The notes below the pieces were generated by a model. It was not told the DNA's origin. It worked only from the letters and a program-made list of their open reading frames with translations, and did no database searches. From CAYREE01 sp964423225 (GTDB lineage: Archaea; Altiarchaeota; Altiarchaeia; IMC4; SCGC-AAA252-I15), in assembly GCA_964423225.1 (NCBI GenBank), contig CAYREE010000010.1, positions 1-29,614 on the forward strand: a stretch of DNA of 29,614 nucleotides. The letters run 5' to 3'. Positions 1 to 8,073 of this stretch are shown here, piece after piece (within the stretch, counting starts at the first letter, position 1; each line of letters opens with the position of its first letter). The position numbers and the translations under genes are program-made.

Positions 1-7
1 GTTAAAG

Positions 8-406
8 ATGGCGAGAAAAGAATTCAAATATCGTGGACACTCAGTCGAGGAACTAAAGGCAATGTCAATGGATGATGTGGTAGGATTATATCCCTCTAGG
101 ATCAGGCGATCATTAAAGAGGGGTTTCAATGAAAAACAGAAGAAATTCATTGCTAGATATAGAAAAGTAGATAAGGAAAATCAGAAAAAACCTTTAAGGA
201 CACACTGTAGGGATATGCCAGTACTTCCTGAAATGGTTGGTTTGATTGTTGGGATATACACTGGTAAAGAATTTGCCACTGTCACAATCATGCCTGAAAT
301 GATTGGCAAATACCTGGGTGAATTAGCATTAACAAGAAAAACAATTAGGCATAGCGCACCAGGAGTCGGCGCAACAAGATCATCATTATTCGTGCCAGTA
401 AAATAA
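8..406 (+). CDS. rpsS: Small-subunit ribosomal protein uS19 (S19)
   Basis: This 132-residue protein is ribosomal protein S19, which binds 16S rRNA in the head of the 30S subunit. The archaeal/eukaryotic S19 signature is visible: the RTHCRDMPVLPEMVG segment (about residues 64-78), then a conserved core with GKYLGELALTRK and the C-terminal HSAPGVGATRSS. Its length is normal for archaea. The stop is followed after one base by the L22 start, so the two are cotranscribed. The gene begins 7 bases from the window edge, and the S10-operon genes normally before it (L3, L4, L23, L2) would lie outside. Confidence 0.97.
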   Translation: MARKEFKYRGHSVEELKAMSMDDVVGLYPSRIRRSLKRGFNEKQKKFIARYRKVDKENQKKPLRTHCRDMPVLPEMVGLIVGIYTGKEFATVTIMPEMIGKYLGELALTRKTIRHSAPGVGATRSSLFVPVK

Positions 407-407
407 A

Positions 408-857
408 ATGAAGATAAACTACTCAATAACCCCCAAGGATCCGGAACGGACAGCTAATGCAATGGGAAGAGACTTCAATATAAGTATAAAAGACACGATA
501 ATGATAGCTGACAATATACGTGGCATGCTTCTTCCAAAAGCAATACACTTAATGGAAGAAGTCATTGAACTTAAAAGACCGATCAAATACACGAGATTCC
601 AGACAAATATCGGTCATAGAAAGGGAAATCAGGTTAAGATAGGGAAATATCCTGAGAAGGCCGCGTCAAAAATGCTTGGTGTTTTAAGGAATCTAGAGGC
701 GAATGCAGATTTTAAGGGATTAGATACTTCGAAGATTAAGGTATTTCATGTACAAGCTCAGAAGGGATTCAGTAGGGTGCGTAGGAAACCTAAGGGACGA
801 TATGCGACATGGAATGCGGAATATGTACACATACAGATGATGGGGAGGGAAGCATAG
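408..857 (+). CDS. rplV: Large-subunit ribosomal protein uL22 (L22)
   Basis: The 149-residue product is ribosomal protein L22, which lines the peptide exit tunnel of the 50S subunit. Recognisable archaeal L22 features are the early domain with the NIGHRKG loop (about residues 66-72), the YPEKAASKMLGVLRNLEANA helix, and the tunnel hairpin/C-terminal stretch QAQKGFSRVRRKPKGR. It starts one base after the S19 stop and is followed 14 bases later by the S3 start. The order S19-L22-S3 is the standard S10-operon order. Confidence 0.97.
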   Translation: MKINYSITPKDPERTANAMGRDFNISIKDTIMIADNIRGMLLPKAIHLMEEVIELKRPIKYTRFQTNIGHRKGNQVKIGKYPEKAASKMLGVLRNLEANADFKGLDTSKIKVFHVQAQKGFSRVRRKPKGRYATWNAEYVHIQMMGREA

Positions 858-871
858 TACAGGTGAATGTT

Positions 872-1747
872 ATGGCAATGGAAAGACACTTCATACAGGA
901 AGGCGTGATAAGGAGCGAGATAGAGAACTTTCTGAAAAGCGAGTTGAATAGGGCAGGTTACAGTAGTATAAACATTCAAAAAACACCGCTTGCAACCAGA
1001 ATAATATTATATGTTGAGAAACCCCCGATAGTCATAGGTAAGAAGGGACGTAGGATAAACAAGCTTACTACGATACTGACAGAGAAATACGGTGTAGACA
1101 ATCCTGTCATCGATGTTCAGAAGATAACAAAACCAACATTAGATCCTAATATCATAGCGAGAAGGATTGCTGTAGCATTAGAGCGTGGCATGAACCGTAG
1201 AAGGATCGCTTATAAGGCTATTAGGGCTGTTATGTCTTCTGGTGCAAGAGGAATTGAAATAATCTTATCTGGAAAACTTGTTGGAAAAGGCGGTAGAAGC
1301 AGGTCAGAGAAATATCTTCAAGGATATATGAAGAAGGCTGGCGACTCACTAAAGCTGGTAGAGAAAGGAGCTACCCAGGCTTATCTAAAAGCCGGCGTGA
1401 TTGGAGTAACAGTGAAAATTGTACTTCCCGGAGTCAAGTTCCCAGACCAGATATCAGTTATTCCAAATAGGATTACTGAAGAAGAAATGGATGCACAAGC
1501 TGCAGAGAGGGAAAAACCAGCGAAGAAATCGAAGACAAAGAAAAAGACCAAGAAAAAGAAGGTTAAAGAGTCTGTTAAAGAAAAAACTGACAAGAAGAAG
1601 GATAAGGAAGATAAGAAAGAGGCATCAGAAGAAAAAACTGTCGAGAAGAAGGATAAGGAAGATAAGAAAGAGGCATCAGAAGAAAAAACTGAAGAATCAA
1701 AGGATTCAAAGTCAAAAGACGAAAAATCTGAGCCAGAAAAAGCTTAA
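872..1747 (+). CDS. rpsC: Small-subunit ribosomal protein uS3 (S3) with long charged tail
   Basis: This is ribosomal protein S3, about 291 residues, part of the mRNA entry channel. The KH domain carries VIGKKGRRI and the C-terminal S3 domain carries the LSGKLVGKGGRSRSEKYLQG region. I chose ATG 872 (MAMERHFIQEGV) because AGGTGA at 861-866 sits 5 bases upstream and archaeal S3 usually begins at this motif; ATG 878 is also possible. An in-frame ATG at 809 would overlap L22 and add residues unlike S3. Roughly the last 75 residues are a Lys/Glu/Ser-rich, probably disordered tail that includes a duplicated 17-residue unit (see the repeat at 1593-1691). Confidence 0.96.
   Translation: MAMERHFIQEGVIRSEIENFLKSELNRAGYSSINIQKTPLATRIILYVEKPPIVIGKKGRRINKLTTILTEKYGVDNPVIDVQKITKPTLDPNIIARRIAVALERGMNRRRIAYKAIRAVMSSGARGIEIILSGKLVGKGGRSRSEKYLQGYMKKAGDSLKLVEKGATQAYLKAGVIGVTVKIVLPGVKFPDQISVIPNRITEEEMDAQAAEREKPAKKSKTKKKTKKKKVKESVKEKTDKKKDKEDKKEASEEKTVEKKDKEDKKEASEEKTEESKDSKSKDEKSEPEKA
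1593..1691 (+). repeat. Tandem 51-bp repeat inside the S3 tail
   Basis: Bases 1593-1640 and 1644-1691 are identical over 48 positions, giving a period of 51 bp (17 codons). The unit encodes a KKDKEDKKEASEEKT-like Lys/Glu segment of the S3 C-terminal tail. A shorter partial match (AAAAAACTGA at 1581-1590) precedes the first copy. The exact identity at nucleotide level indicates a recent in-frame duplication rather than ordinary codon constraint. Confidence 0.9.
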
Positions 1748-1783
1748 ATAGTGATATATCATATAATATAGTCTAAAAGGATC

Positions 1784-2044
1784 ATGGCAATATTAAGATC
1801 ACAAGAGATACGAGACATGGATGTCTCAGAGATGGACGAGCAACTAATCCAATTGAGGAAAGATCTCATGAAGATGAGGGGAGTCCTCGCCTCCGGGGGT
1901 ATACCTGAAGGAGTTGGAAAAGTCAGGGAAATAAGGAGGACTATAGCACGCATAAACACAGAGAAGTCTAAAAGGACAAAAACAAAAACCACAAAAAAAC
2001 ATGAGACAAAGAAAAAATCAGGAGAGGGTAAGTCAAAGAAATGA
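1784..2044 (+). CDS. rpmC: Large-subunit ribosomal protein uL29 (L29)
   Basis: The first ~60 residues match L29, a small helical protein near the exit of the 50S tunnel: MAILRSQEIRDMD, then DLMKMRG and VREIRRTIARINTE. The remaining ~25 residues form a Lys/Thr-rich basic tail, making 86 residues, slightly long for the family. It begins 36 bases after S3. Its TGA stop overlaps the aIF1 ATG in an ATGA arrangement (2041-2044), which points to coupled translation. Confidence 0.95.
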   Translation: MAILRSQEIRDMDVSEMDEQLIQLRKDLMKMRGVLASGGIPEGVGKVREIRRTIARINTEKSKRTKTKTTKKHETKKKSGEGKSKK

Positions 2045-2337
2045 ATTGTCCTAAATGTGGACTTCCACAAGAATTATGTGTCTGCGCCGACATGACCCGA
2101 GCAGGTCAAAAAATAAAAGTCCGCGCAGTAAAGCGAAGATACGGTAAAACAGTGACAGTCATAGACGGATTCGACAATGCCGATGTAGGCCAGCTAACAA
2201 AAGACCTTAAGAAGAAGATGGCTTGTGGAGGCACACAAAAGGAAAGTATCATAGAACTACAGGGAGATCATGTCAGTAGAGTGAAAGAGGTTCTAGTAGG
2301 CATGGGATTCTCTGAAGAAATGATAGATGTTGCATAA
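2041..2337 (+). CDS. Translation initiation factor aIF1 (SUI1 family)
   Basis: This 98-residue SUI1-family protein acts on the 30S subunit in start-codon selection. An N-terminal zinc-knuckle-like motif (CPKCGLPQELCVC, residues 3-15) precedes the SUI1 fold, which carries RRYGKTVTVIDGFD, the Lys-rich helix LTKDLKKKMACGG and the IELQGDH strand. Placement between L29 and the RNase P protein gene is a known archaeal arrangement. The start overlaps the L29 stop by 4 bases. Confidence 0.95.
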   Translation: MNCPKCGLPQELCVCADMTRAGQKIKVRAVKRRYGKTVTVIDGFDNADVGQLTKDLKKKMACGGTQKESIIELQGDHVSRVKEVLVGMGFSEEMIDVA

Positions 2338-2367
2338 AGGACGTCTAAAAAAATTTCTCGTTTGCCT

Positions 2368-2646
2368 ATGATAACGCCCTACAACTTGCTTCGGCACGAG
2401 TTCACAGGACTCCCAGTGAGAGTTGTTAAATCAACCCACAAGGGATACCTGATAGCAGGTGTTGTAACAGGGGAGACGAGAGATACAATAACGATAAAAA
2501 AAGGGAAAAAGGAGTTAGTACTCCCAAAAAAAGACATAACCCTGGAATTCACGCTTCCAAAAGGAGCTATCGTCCAGGTGGAAGGAAAACTACTGGTCGT
2601 TCGACCAGAAGATCGAGTAAAGAAAAAAATAAAAATAAGGTATTAA
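2368..2646 (+). CDS. rnp1: Ribonuclease P protein component 1 (Rpp29/Pop4 family)
   Basis: The product resembles archaeal Rpp29, which binds RNase P RNA and helps mature the 5' ends of tRNAs. Its beta-rich Sm-like core contains HEFTGLPVRVVKSTHKGY and GVVTGETRDTITIKKG, and it ends with a basic VRPEDRVKKKIKIR tail. I take ATG 2368 as the start; an in-frame TTG at 2362 would add two residues. No clear Shine-Dalgarno sequence precedes either. The stop is one base before the S17 start. Confidence 0.93.
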   Translation: MITPYNLLRHEFTGLPVRVVKSTHKGYLIAGVVTGETRDTITIKKGKKELVLPKKDITLEFTLPKGAIVQVEGKLLVVRPEDRVKKKIKIRY

Positions 2647-2647
2647 G

Positions 2648-3049
2648 ATGAAGTGCGAAGACGTGAACTGTCCCATACATGGCGAACTACCCACAAGAGG
2701 GATGGTCTTTGATGGGATGGTAGTATCAGATAAAATGGATAAAACAGTTGTTGTAGAGCGTCAGTACTTTGTAAAAGTAAGAAAATACGATAGATTCAAG
2801 AGGGCCAGGTCAAAGATACCAGCTCACAATCCACCCTGCCTCAATGTAAAGACAGGTGACCGGGTACGGATCATGGAATGCAGAAAGCTAAGCAAGACTG
2901 TAAGTTTCGTTGTAACAGAAAAAATAGATGAAAAAGAAAAGAGTCAAATTCAAGATAAAAAAATAGTTAAAACCAAGAAAAAACCTGTGAAGTCAAAACC
3001 TAAAGCAGAATCAAAGAAAAAGAAGGTTAAAGAGGTAGAGAATGGCTAA
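2648..3049 (+). CDS. rpsQ: Small-subunit ribosomal protein uS17 (S17)
   Basis: Ribosomal protein S17, an OB-fold protein that binds 16S rRNA. The archaeal N-terminal Cys/His motif CEDVNCPIHG (residues 3-12) is present, followed by the core GMVVSDKMDKTVVVER and the conserved KYDRFKRARSKIPAHNPP. A Lys-rich tail of about 40 residues extends beyond the core, as in the neighbouring L29 and S3. Its end overlaps the L14 start by 8 bases. Confidence 0.96.
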   Translation: MKCEDVNCPIHGELPTRGMVFDGMVVSDKMDKTVVVERQYFVKVRKYDRFKRARSKIPAHNPPCLNVKTGDRVRIMECRKLSKTVSFVVTEKIDEKEKSQIQDKKIVKTKKKPVKSKPKAESKKKKVKEVENG

Positions 3050-3482
3050 ACCCCTTGGTGGAGTGCCTAAAAGACCTCCATTAGGACGTGCAGTACCTGC
3101 TAGAATCACTCGTCCCCTACCTTCTGGCGCACGCTTGATATGTGCTGATAACTCCGGAGCAAAAGAGATAGAAATAATCCAAGTACGCGGATATAAAGGA
3201 GTGCGTTCAAGATATCCGAAGGCAGGTGTTGGCGACATGGTTGTTGCAACAGTTAAAAAAGGACGGCCTGACATACGAAAACAAATAGTGAAGGCAGTGA
3301 TTGTTCGTCAAAAGAAAGAATTCAGACGGGCAAACGGCACAAAAATAAAATTCGCAGATAATGCAGCGATCCTAGTAAGCGATGAGGGAATGCCCAAAGG
3401 AACTGAGATAAAAGGGCCGGTTGCAAAAGAGGCAGCTGATAGATGGATGAAGATCGGTACTATTGCAAGCATTGTAGTCTAA
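3042..3482 (+). CDS. rplN: Large-subunit ribosomal protein uL14 (L14)
   Basis: Ribosomal protein L14, at the 50S face that contacts the small subunit. The core shows GARLICADNSGAKEIEIIQV, VGDMVVATVKKGRPDIRKQ and the C-terminal ADNAAILVSDEGMPKGTEIKGPVAKE. An N-terminal Pro/Arg extension of about 25 residues gives 146 residues in all. The ATG lies within the S17 coding end (8-base overlap), so the two are probably translated from one mRNA. Confidence 0.97.
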   Translation: MAKPLGGVPKRPPLGRAVPARITRPLPSGARLICADNSGAKEIEIIQVRGYKGVRSRYPKAGVGDMVVATVKKGRPDIRKQIVKAVIVRQKKEFRRANGTKIKFADNAAILVSDEGMPKGTEIKGPVAKEAADRWMKIGTIASIVV

Positions 3483-3483
3483 A

Positions 3484-3861
3484 ATGAAAAAACCTACGTC
3501 ATCACAACCAAGGAAACAGAGGAAGTGGATATACAACGCTCCATATACTTCAAGGAGGAAGATGATGTCCTCTCCATTTAGCAAGGAACTCAAGGAGAAA
3601 TACGATAGGAATTCACTTCCTGTTAGAAAAGGAGATTATGTGCTTGTGATGAGGGGATCATTCAAGGGTGTTAAAGGGCATATTACAAAAGTAGACTTGA
3701 CTGAATACAAAGTCTATGTTGAAGGTGTAACAGTTAAAAAAGCGGATGGGACTGATGTGGAAAGACCATTAAGAGCATCCAATCTCATGATAACAGAACT
3801 TGACTTAGAAGATAAGAAAAGAAGAGAAATCTTAGGCAGGAAAGTTAAGGAGGCAGTATAA
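3484..3861 (+). CDS. rplX: Large-subunit ribosomal protein uL24 (L24)
   Basis: Ribosomal protein L24, 125 residues, an early assembly protein of the 50S subunit. It has the KOW motif (RKGDYVLVMRGSFKGVKGHI, residues ~48-67) and the archaeal N-terminal segment QPRKQRKWIYNAPYTSRRK, with ELKEKYDRNSLPVRKGD before the KOW. The start follows L14 by one base. Its last base is the first base of the S4e ATG. Confidence 0.96.
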   Translation: MKKPTSSQPRKQRKWIYNAPYTSRRKMMSSPFSKELKEKYDRNSLPVRKGDYVLVMRGSFKGVKGHITKVDLTEYKVYVEGVTVKKADGTDVERPLRASNLMITELDLEDKKRREILGRKVKEAV

Positions 3862-4514
3862 TGCATAAAAAGAGGATAGCAGGTGGCGGCGGAAAGAATA
3901 TTAAATGGATGACCTCGCCAAGAGGAAGTCACAACGAAAAAATACCACTTATCGATATAATCAGAGACCAGTTAGGTTATGCAGACACGGCCAAGGAAGC
4001 CAAGACAATAATCAGGAACGGCTTGGTGCAAGTCAATAAAAAAGTAGTGAAAGACTACAAGCATGGCGTAGGTTTCATGGATATTATCGATATACCCGGA
4101 ACAAAACAACATTTTAGGATACTCGTAGGATCAAAAGGACTTTATCTAAAGGAGATAGACGAGAAGGAATCCGAAATTAAGTTATGTAGAGTAAATGGGA
4201 AGAATATCATGTCTGGCGGAAAAGTACAGTTGAATTTTCATGATGGAACAAACGCCATAACCAGTGATAAAGTTAATGTAAATGATACGGTAATGATAGA
4301 TCTTAAAAAAGATAAAGTCAAGGAAGTATTACCCTATGATAAGGGGAATCAAGTCATAATATTCAATGGTAAACATTCTGGTGTCACAGGTATTCTAACA
4401 GACATCATTGAAGGCACAAGATCAAGGAAATCCCTATCTATGATAGATGAGATCCAGACATTAACGGAATATATAATCGTTATCGGCAAAGCCAAACCTC
4501 TAATATCGATATAA
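3861..4514 (+). CDS. rps4e: Small-subunit ribosomal protein eS4 (S4e)
   Basis: S4e is found in archaea and eukaryotes but not bacteria, so it supports the archaeal assignment. The 217-residue protein has the expected N-terminal part, an S4-like RNA-binding segment (AKEAKTIIRNGLVQVNKKV), a central DIIDIPGTKQHFRIL segment and a C-terminal KOW-like region (GNQVIIFNGKHSGVTGIL). It overlaps L24 by one base and is followed one base later by L5. It is slightly shorter than typical S4e. Confidence 0.95.
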   Translation: MHKKRIAGGGGKNIKWMTSPRGSHNEKIPLIDIIRDQLGYADTAKEAKTIIRNGLVQVNKKVVKDYKHGVGFMDIIDIPGTKQHFRILVGSKGLYLKEIDEKESEIKLCRVNGKNIMSGGKVQLNFHDGTNAITSDKVNVNDTVMIDLKKDKVKEVLPYDKGNQVIIFNGKHSGVTGILTDIIEGTRSRKSLSMIDEIQTLTEYIIVIGKAKPLISI

Positions 4515-4515
4515 A

Positions 4516-5028
4516 ATGAACGTTATGGATAAACCACGCGTGGAGAAAGTTGTTGTCAACATTGGTGTGGGTCAATCTGGAGAGCGTCTCGTTAGAGCTG
4601 AAAAACTACTTGAAAAACTAACCGAGAGAAAACCAGTTAGGACATATTCCAAGCATAAGATACCTACATGGGGTTTAAAGAAGAGCGAGCCCATAGGTTG
4701 CAAGGTTACGTTAAGAGGGAACGACTCTTTTGAACTGATTAAACGAGGATTATATGCTAGAGACAATAAGATTCCTCAATCATGCTTTGGGAAGGATGGT
4801 AACGTATCCTTTGGAGTGCAAGAATACATCGACATACAGGGATTGAAATACGATCCTGAGATAGGAGTATTCGGTATGAATTTCAATATCGCACTTGAGA
4901 GGCCTGGTTCTAGGATAAAACGGAGGAAAAACGTGAAGAAGAACCTCCCAAAGAAAAAGATGGTCAGTCAGAATGAGGCTATCGAGTTCATGAAAGAAAA
5001 TTTCGGTGTGGAAATTGAAGAAAGATAA
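4516..5028 (+). CDS. rplE: Large-subunit ribosomal protein uL5 (L5)
   Basis: Ribosomal protein L5, 170 residues, which binds 5S rRNA and contacts P-site tRNA. The matches are VEKVVVNIGVGQSGERL, LTERKPVRTYSKHKIPTWGLKK, IGCKVTLRG and the conserved GVQEYIDIQGLKYDPEIGVFGMNF region. It starts one base after S4e. The downstream S14 gene begins 25 bases after its stop, or within its last codons if S14 uses an upstream TTG. Confidence 0.97.
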   Translation: MNVMDKPRVEKVVVNIGVGQSGERLVRAEKLLEKLTERKPVRTYSKHKIPTWGLKKSEPIGCKVTLRGNDSFELIKRGLYARDNKIPQSCFGKDGNVSFGVQEYIDIQGLKYDPEIGVFGMNFNIALERPGSRIKRRKNVKKNLPKKKMVSQNEAIEFMKENFGVEIEER

Positions 5029-5053
5029 AACAAGAAAAAAGAAAAAGGACCTG

Positions 5054-5185
5054 ATGGATACTAAAGACCTAAAGTGCAGTGTTTGCGGTTCTACAAAAGG
5101 TCTGATCCATAAATACGGTTTGAATATATGCAGGCGTTGCTTTAGGGAAGCCGCCTCCAGCATAGGATTTAACAAGTTTAGCTAA
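5054..5185 (+). CDS. rpsN: Small-subunit ribosomal protein uS14, zinc-binding type
   Basis: A 43-residue reading frame carries the S14 zinc motif: CSVCG at residues 8-12 and CRRC at 26-29, followed by FREAASSIGFNKFS, the usual S14 C-terminus. The ATG has AAAGGA upstream (5044-5049). Typical archaeal S14 is about 50-56 residues, with a basic N-terminal arm. An in-frame TTG at 5015, overlapping the L5 end by 14 bases, would add 13 residues with a KTRKKKK run and restore normal length, so the true start may be there. The S7 ATG follows two bases after the stop. Confidence 0.9.
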   Translation: MDTKDLKCSVCGSTKGLIHKYGLNICRRCFREAASSIGFNKFS

Positions 5186-5187
5186 AA

Positions 5188-5790
5188 ATGGAGCCAAAAC
5201 TATTCGGGAAATGGGATTATGATGTAACACTAGAGATCCCTGGGATGGAGAAATACATATCATTGACACCCGTTCAAATACCTCATTCGGCTGGAAGGCA
5301 TATTGGGAAGCAGTTCGGGAAATCAAAGATGAATATCGTAGAACGTCTTGTGAACAAGCTGATGCGTTCTGGACAGGGTACTCGAAAGGTAGCCGGTAAA
5401 TACATTAGAAGTGGCGGAAACACAGGTAAAAAGCATAATGCTTTAAGGACTGTGGAAAAGTCATTTGAAATAATCGAGAAGAGGACGAAAAAGAATCCAT
5501 TACAAGTCTTCGTAGATGCTATAATGAAGGCAGGGCCAAGAGAGGAGACGACAACAATCATTTATGGTGGAATTAGATATCATCAAGCAGTTGATGTATC
5601 AGCTCAAAGAAGAGTGGATTTCGCTTTAAAATACATTTCTCTTGGATCTTTTGCAACAGCATTCAATAGTGACAAGAGCATTGAGGAATGTCTTGCAAAC
5701 GAAATTTTATGGGCTTCGAACTCTGATACAAAATCATATGCTATCCAGAGGAAAGAGGAGACTGAGCGGATAGCTCAATCAGCCAGATGA
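5188..5790 (+). CDS. rpsG: Small-subunit ribosomal protein uS7 (S7)
   Basis: S7 nucleates assembly of the 30S head. The archaeal form is seen in LFGKWDYDV near the N-terminus, VERLVNKLMRSGQGTRKVAGK, NPLQVFVDAIMKAGPREETT and the GGIRYHQAVDVSAQRRVDFAL signature, ending in EETERIAQSAR. At 200 residues its length is normal. It lies directly after S14, although in many archaea S7 follows S12 in a separate operon. EF-2 starts 8 bases after its stop. Confidence 0.97.
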   Translation: MEPKLFGKWDYDVTLEIPGMEKYISLTPVQIPHSAGRHIGKQFGKSKMNIVERLVNKLMRSGQGTRKVAGKYIRSGGNTGKKHNALRTVEKSFEIIEKRTKKNPLQVFVDAIMKAGPREETTTIIYGGIRYHQAVDVSAQRRVDFALKYISLGSFATAFNSDKSIEECLANEILWASNSDTKSYAIQRKEETERIAQSAR

Positions 5791-5798
5791 GGTAAAAA

Positions 5799-7988
5799 AT
5801 GGGTCGTCAAGGACAAGTTGCGGAAAAAGCATTGAAACTCGTACACAAGCCAGAGTTCATTAGGAACATTGGTATCGTTGCACACATTGACCATGGTAAG
5901 ACCACACTAAGTGATAGTCTTCTGGCTAATGCTGGATTGATATCAATGGATACTGCGGGAAGACAACTCGCACTAGACTTCCATGAAGACGAGCAACAGA
6001 GAGGGATTACCATCAATGCTGCAAACGTTTCTATGGTACACGATTTTAATGGTAAAGACTATCTCATCAATCTAATCGACACTCCAGGACACGTAGACTT
6101 CGGTGGCGATGTTACACGTGCTATGCGTGCAGTGGACGGGGTAATAGTTGTAGTCTGTGCTGTGGAGGGTGTTATGCCACAGACAAAGACTGTTTTAAGC
6201 CAGGCACTGAAAGAAAGGGTTCGGCCGGTAGTGTTCATAAACAAGGTAGACCGTCTCATTAACGAGCTGAAGTTAACTCCAGAAGAGTTACAGGATAGAT
6301 TCTTAAAGATCATAGCGGACATCAATAAGATAATCCAGATGAAGCAGCCGGATGGATTGGATTGGCGTGTTGACGTTAACGCTGGGTCAGTGGCATTTGG
6401 GACAGGATTTCATAAGTGGGCGATAAACGTCCCCTATATGAAGGAGTCTAACATCACATTCCCAGATATTATTAGACATTGTCAAGAAGACGATCAGAAA
6501 GAGCTTTCTAATAAGGCTCCGGCACACAGGATAATCCTGGATATGACAGTCAAACATCTTCCAGATCCTCTTGAAGCACAGAAGAGAAGGGTACCACAGA
6601 TATGGAAGGGAGATTTGGAGTCTGCAGTCGGTAAGTCGATGCTAGAATGCGATCCTACTGGACCATTGAGTATCATGGTGACAAATATCCAAGTATTCGA
6701 CAAGCGTGAAGGAGAGGTTGCGACAGGAAGGATGTTCTCTGGAACAATCAAGGAAGGACAAGACGCATACCTTGTTAACTCAAAATTCACGACTAGAGTT
6801 CAGAATGTCGGGATATACATGGGTGCTTCACGTGAGAAGGTTGAGGCGATTCCTGCAGGAAACATTGTTGCGATCACAGGTCTTAAGGGCGCATATGCTG
6901 GAGAGACTGTCGCTGAAAAAGAGATGGTGCCTTTCGAGGAGATACAACATCATAGCGAGCCAGTTGTAACTGTTGCAGTTGAGGCAAAGCATATGAAGGA
7001 TCTACCAAGAGTTATTGAAGTACTAAGACAGGTGGCTAAAGAGGATCCGACATTACAAGCTAAGATTGACGAGGAGACTGGAGAACACTTATTATCTGGT
7101 ATGGGCGAACTACACCTTGAGGTCATCACAAACCGGATAAGAGATAGTGGTTTAGAATTAAAGGTTTCGCAGCCTATCGTAGTCTATAGGGAGACTATTG
7201 AAGATGGGTTCGGTACTATCGAGGGAAAATCACCGAACAAACACAATAAATTCCAGATTACTGTAGCACCCTTAGAAGAAGGTGTCTACCAAGCTATTCG
7301 CGAAGGAGACATTGAAGAGGGACGCAGAAAGGGACGAAGCAAAGATATATGGCAGTTCGTCCATGAATGCGGTATGGAAAAAGACCAGGCTAGAAGGATA
7401 ATCGATGTATACAAGGGTAATGTTATGCTTGATATGACTCGTGGTGTACAGCATCTTGACGAGGTCATGGAACTTATGCTAGATGGTTTCGAGCAAGTAA
7501 TGGCTAATGGACCGCTTGCAAAAGAACCTATGATGAAAGTGAAGGTATTATTAGAGGATGCTAGCCTGCACGAAGACGCGATCCATAGAGGTCCCGCCCA
7601 AGTATATCCAGCGATTAAAAACCCGATATACGCTTGCATACTAAAAGCACAACCAAGGATATTAGAACCAATACAGAATGTATGGGTTGATGTCCCACAA
7701 GATTATATGGGTTCGGTTACAAGCGAACTCCAAAGAAGAAGAGGAATCGTTGGTGGAATGGACCAGAAAGACGAGTTAATGACCGTCGAATCAAGGATAC
7801 CTATTGCAGAATCATTCGGATTCGCAGGTGACATACGAAGTGCTAGTGAAGGACATGCCTTATGGAGTACTGAGAATTCTGGATATGACAAGCTTCCAAC
7901 AGAACTACAAGCCAAGTTAGTATCCCAGATAAGAGAGAGAAAAGGCTTGAAGAAAGACCTTCCAAAATCATCAGACTTTGTAGAATAG
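5799..7988 (+). CDS. fusA: Elongation factor 2 (EF-2)
   Basis: EF-2 is the GTPase that drives ribosomal translocation. The 729-residue protein has the G1 motif AHIDHGKTT, the switch segment RGITI, DTPGH, and NKVD, then domains II-V. The diphthamide-loop histidine is intact: His596 in AIHRGPAQ, encoded at 7584-7586. This fits the Dph6-type gene at 11877. A TGAGGT Shine-Dalgarno sequence overlapping the S7 stop precedes the ATG. The S7-EF-2-EF-1A-S10 order is a conserved archaeal str-type operon, here without S12 in front. Confidence 0.98.
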   Translation: MGRQGQVAEKALKLVHKPEFIRNIGIVAHIDHGKTTLSDSLLANAGLISMDTAGRQLALDFHEDEQQRGITINAANVSMVHDFNGKDYLINLIDTPGHVDFGGDVTRAMRAVDGVIVVVCAVEGVMPQTKTVLSQALKERVRPVVFINKVDRLINELKLTPEELQDRFLKIIADINKIIQMKQPDGLDWRVDVNAGSVAFGTGFHKWAINVPYMKESNITFPDIIRHCQEDDQKELSNKAPAHRIILDMTVKHLPDPLEAQKRRVPQIWKGDLESAVGKSMLECDPTGPLSIMVTNIQVFDKREGEVATGRMFSGTIKEGQDAYLVNSKFTTRVQNVGIYMGASREKVEAIPAGNIVAITGLKGAYAGETVAEKEMVPFEEIQHHSEPVVTVAVEAKHMKDLPRVIEVLRQVAKEDPTLQAKIDEETGEHLLSGMGELHLEVITNRIRDSGLELKVSQPIVVYRETIEDGFGTIEGKSPNKHNKFQITVAPLEEGVYQAIREGDIEEGRRKGRSKDIWQFVHECGMEKDQARRIIDVYKGNVMLDMTRGVQHLDEVMELMLDGFEQVMANGPLAKEPMMKVKVLLEDASLHEDAIHRGPAQVYPAIKNPIYACILKAQPRILEPIQNVWVDVPQDYMGSVTSELQRRRGIVGGMDQKDELMTVESRIPIAESFGFAGDIRSASEGHALWSTENSGYDKLPTELQAKLVSQIRERKGLKKDLPKSSDFVE

Positions 7989-7999
7989 CATATATATAC
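7989..7999 (+). promoter_or_regulatory. TATA box of the EF-1A gene
   Basis: CATATATATAC directly after the EF-2 stop is a strong archaeal TATA element. A start site about 25 bases downstream (~8020) would give an AT-rich leader of ~50 bases. That leader ends in an AGAGGA ribosome-binding site (8059-8064) before the EF-1A ATG. This suggests EF-1A has its own promoter in addition to read-through from EF-2. Confidence 0.6.
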
Positions 8000-8073
8000 C
8001 GTTATAACAATAACTAAAACCACAATTTTAGATAAAAACAAAATAAAATAAAGGATAAAGAGGACAAAGCAAA

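Noticed and set aside
809..871. S3 starting at ATG 809
   Set aside because: The extra residues overlap L22 and do not resemble S3; ATG 872 has a well-placed AGGTGA.
1419..1751. Plus-strand basic ORF inside S3
   Set aside because: Frame-shifted shadow of the Lys/Glu repeat in the S3 tail; extreme Lys/Arg composition comes from AAG/AGA-rich DNA.
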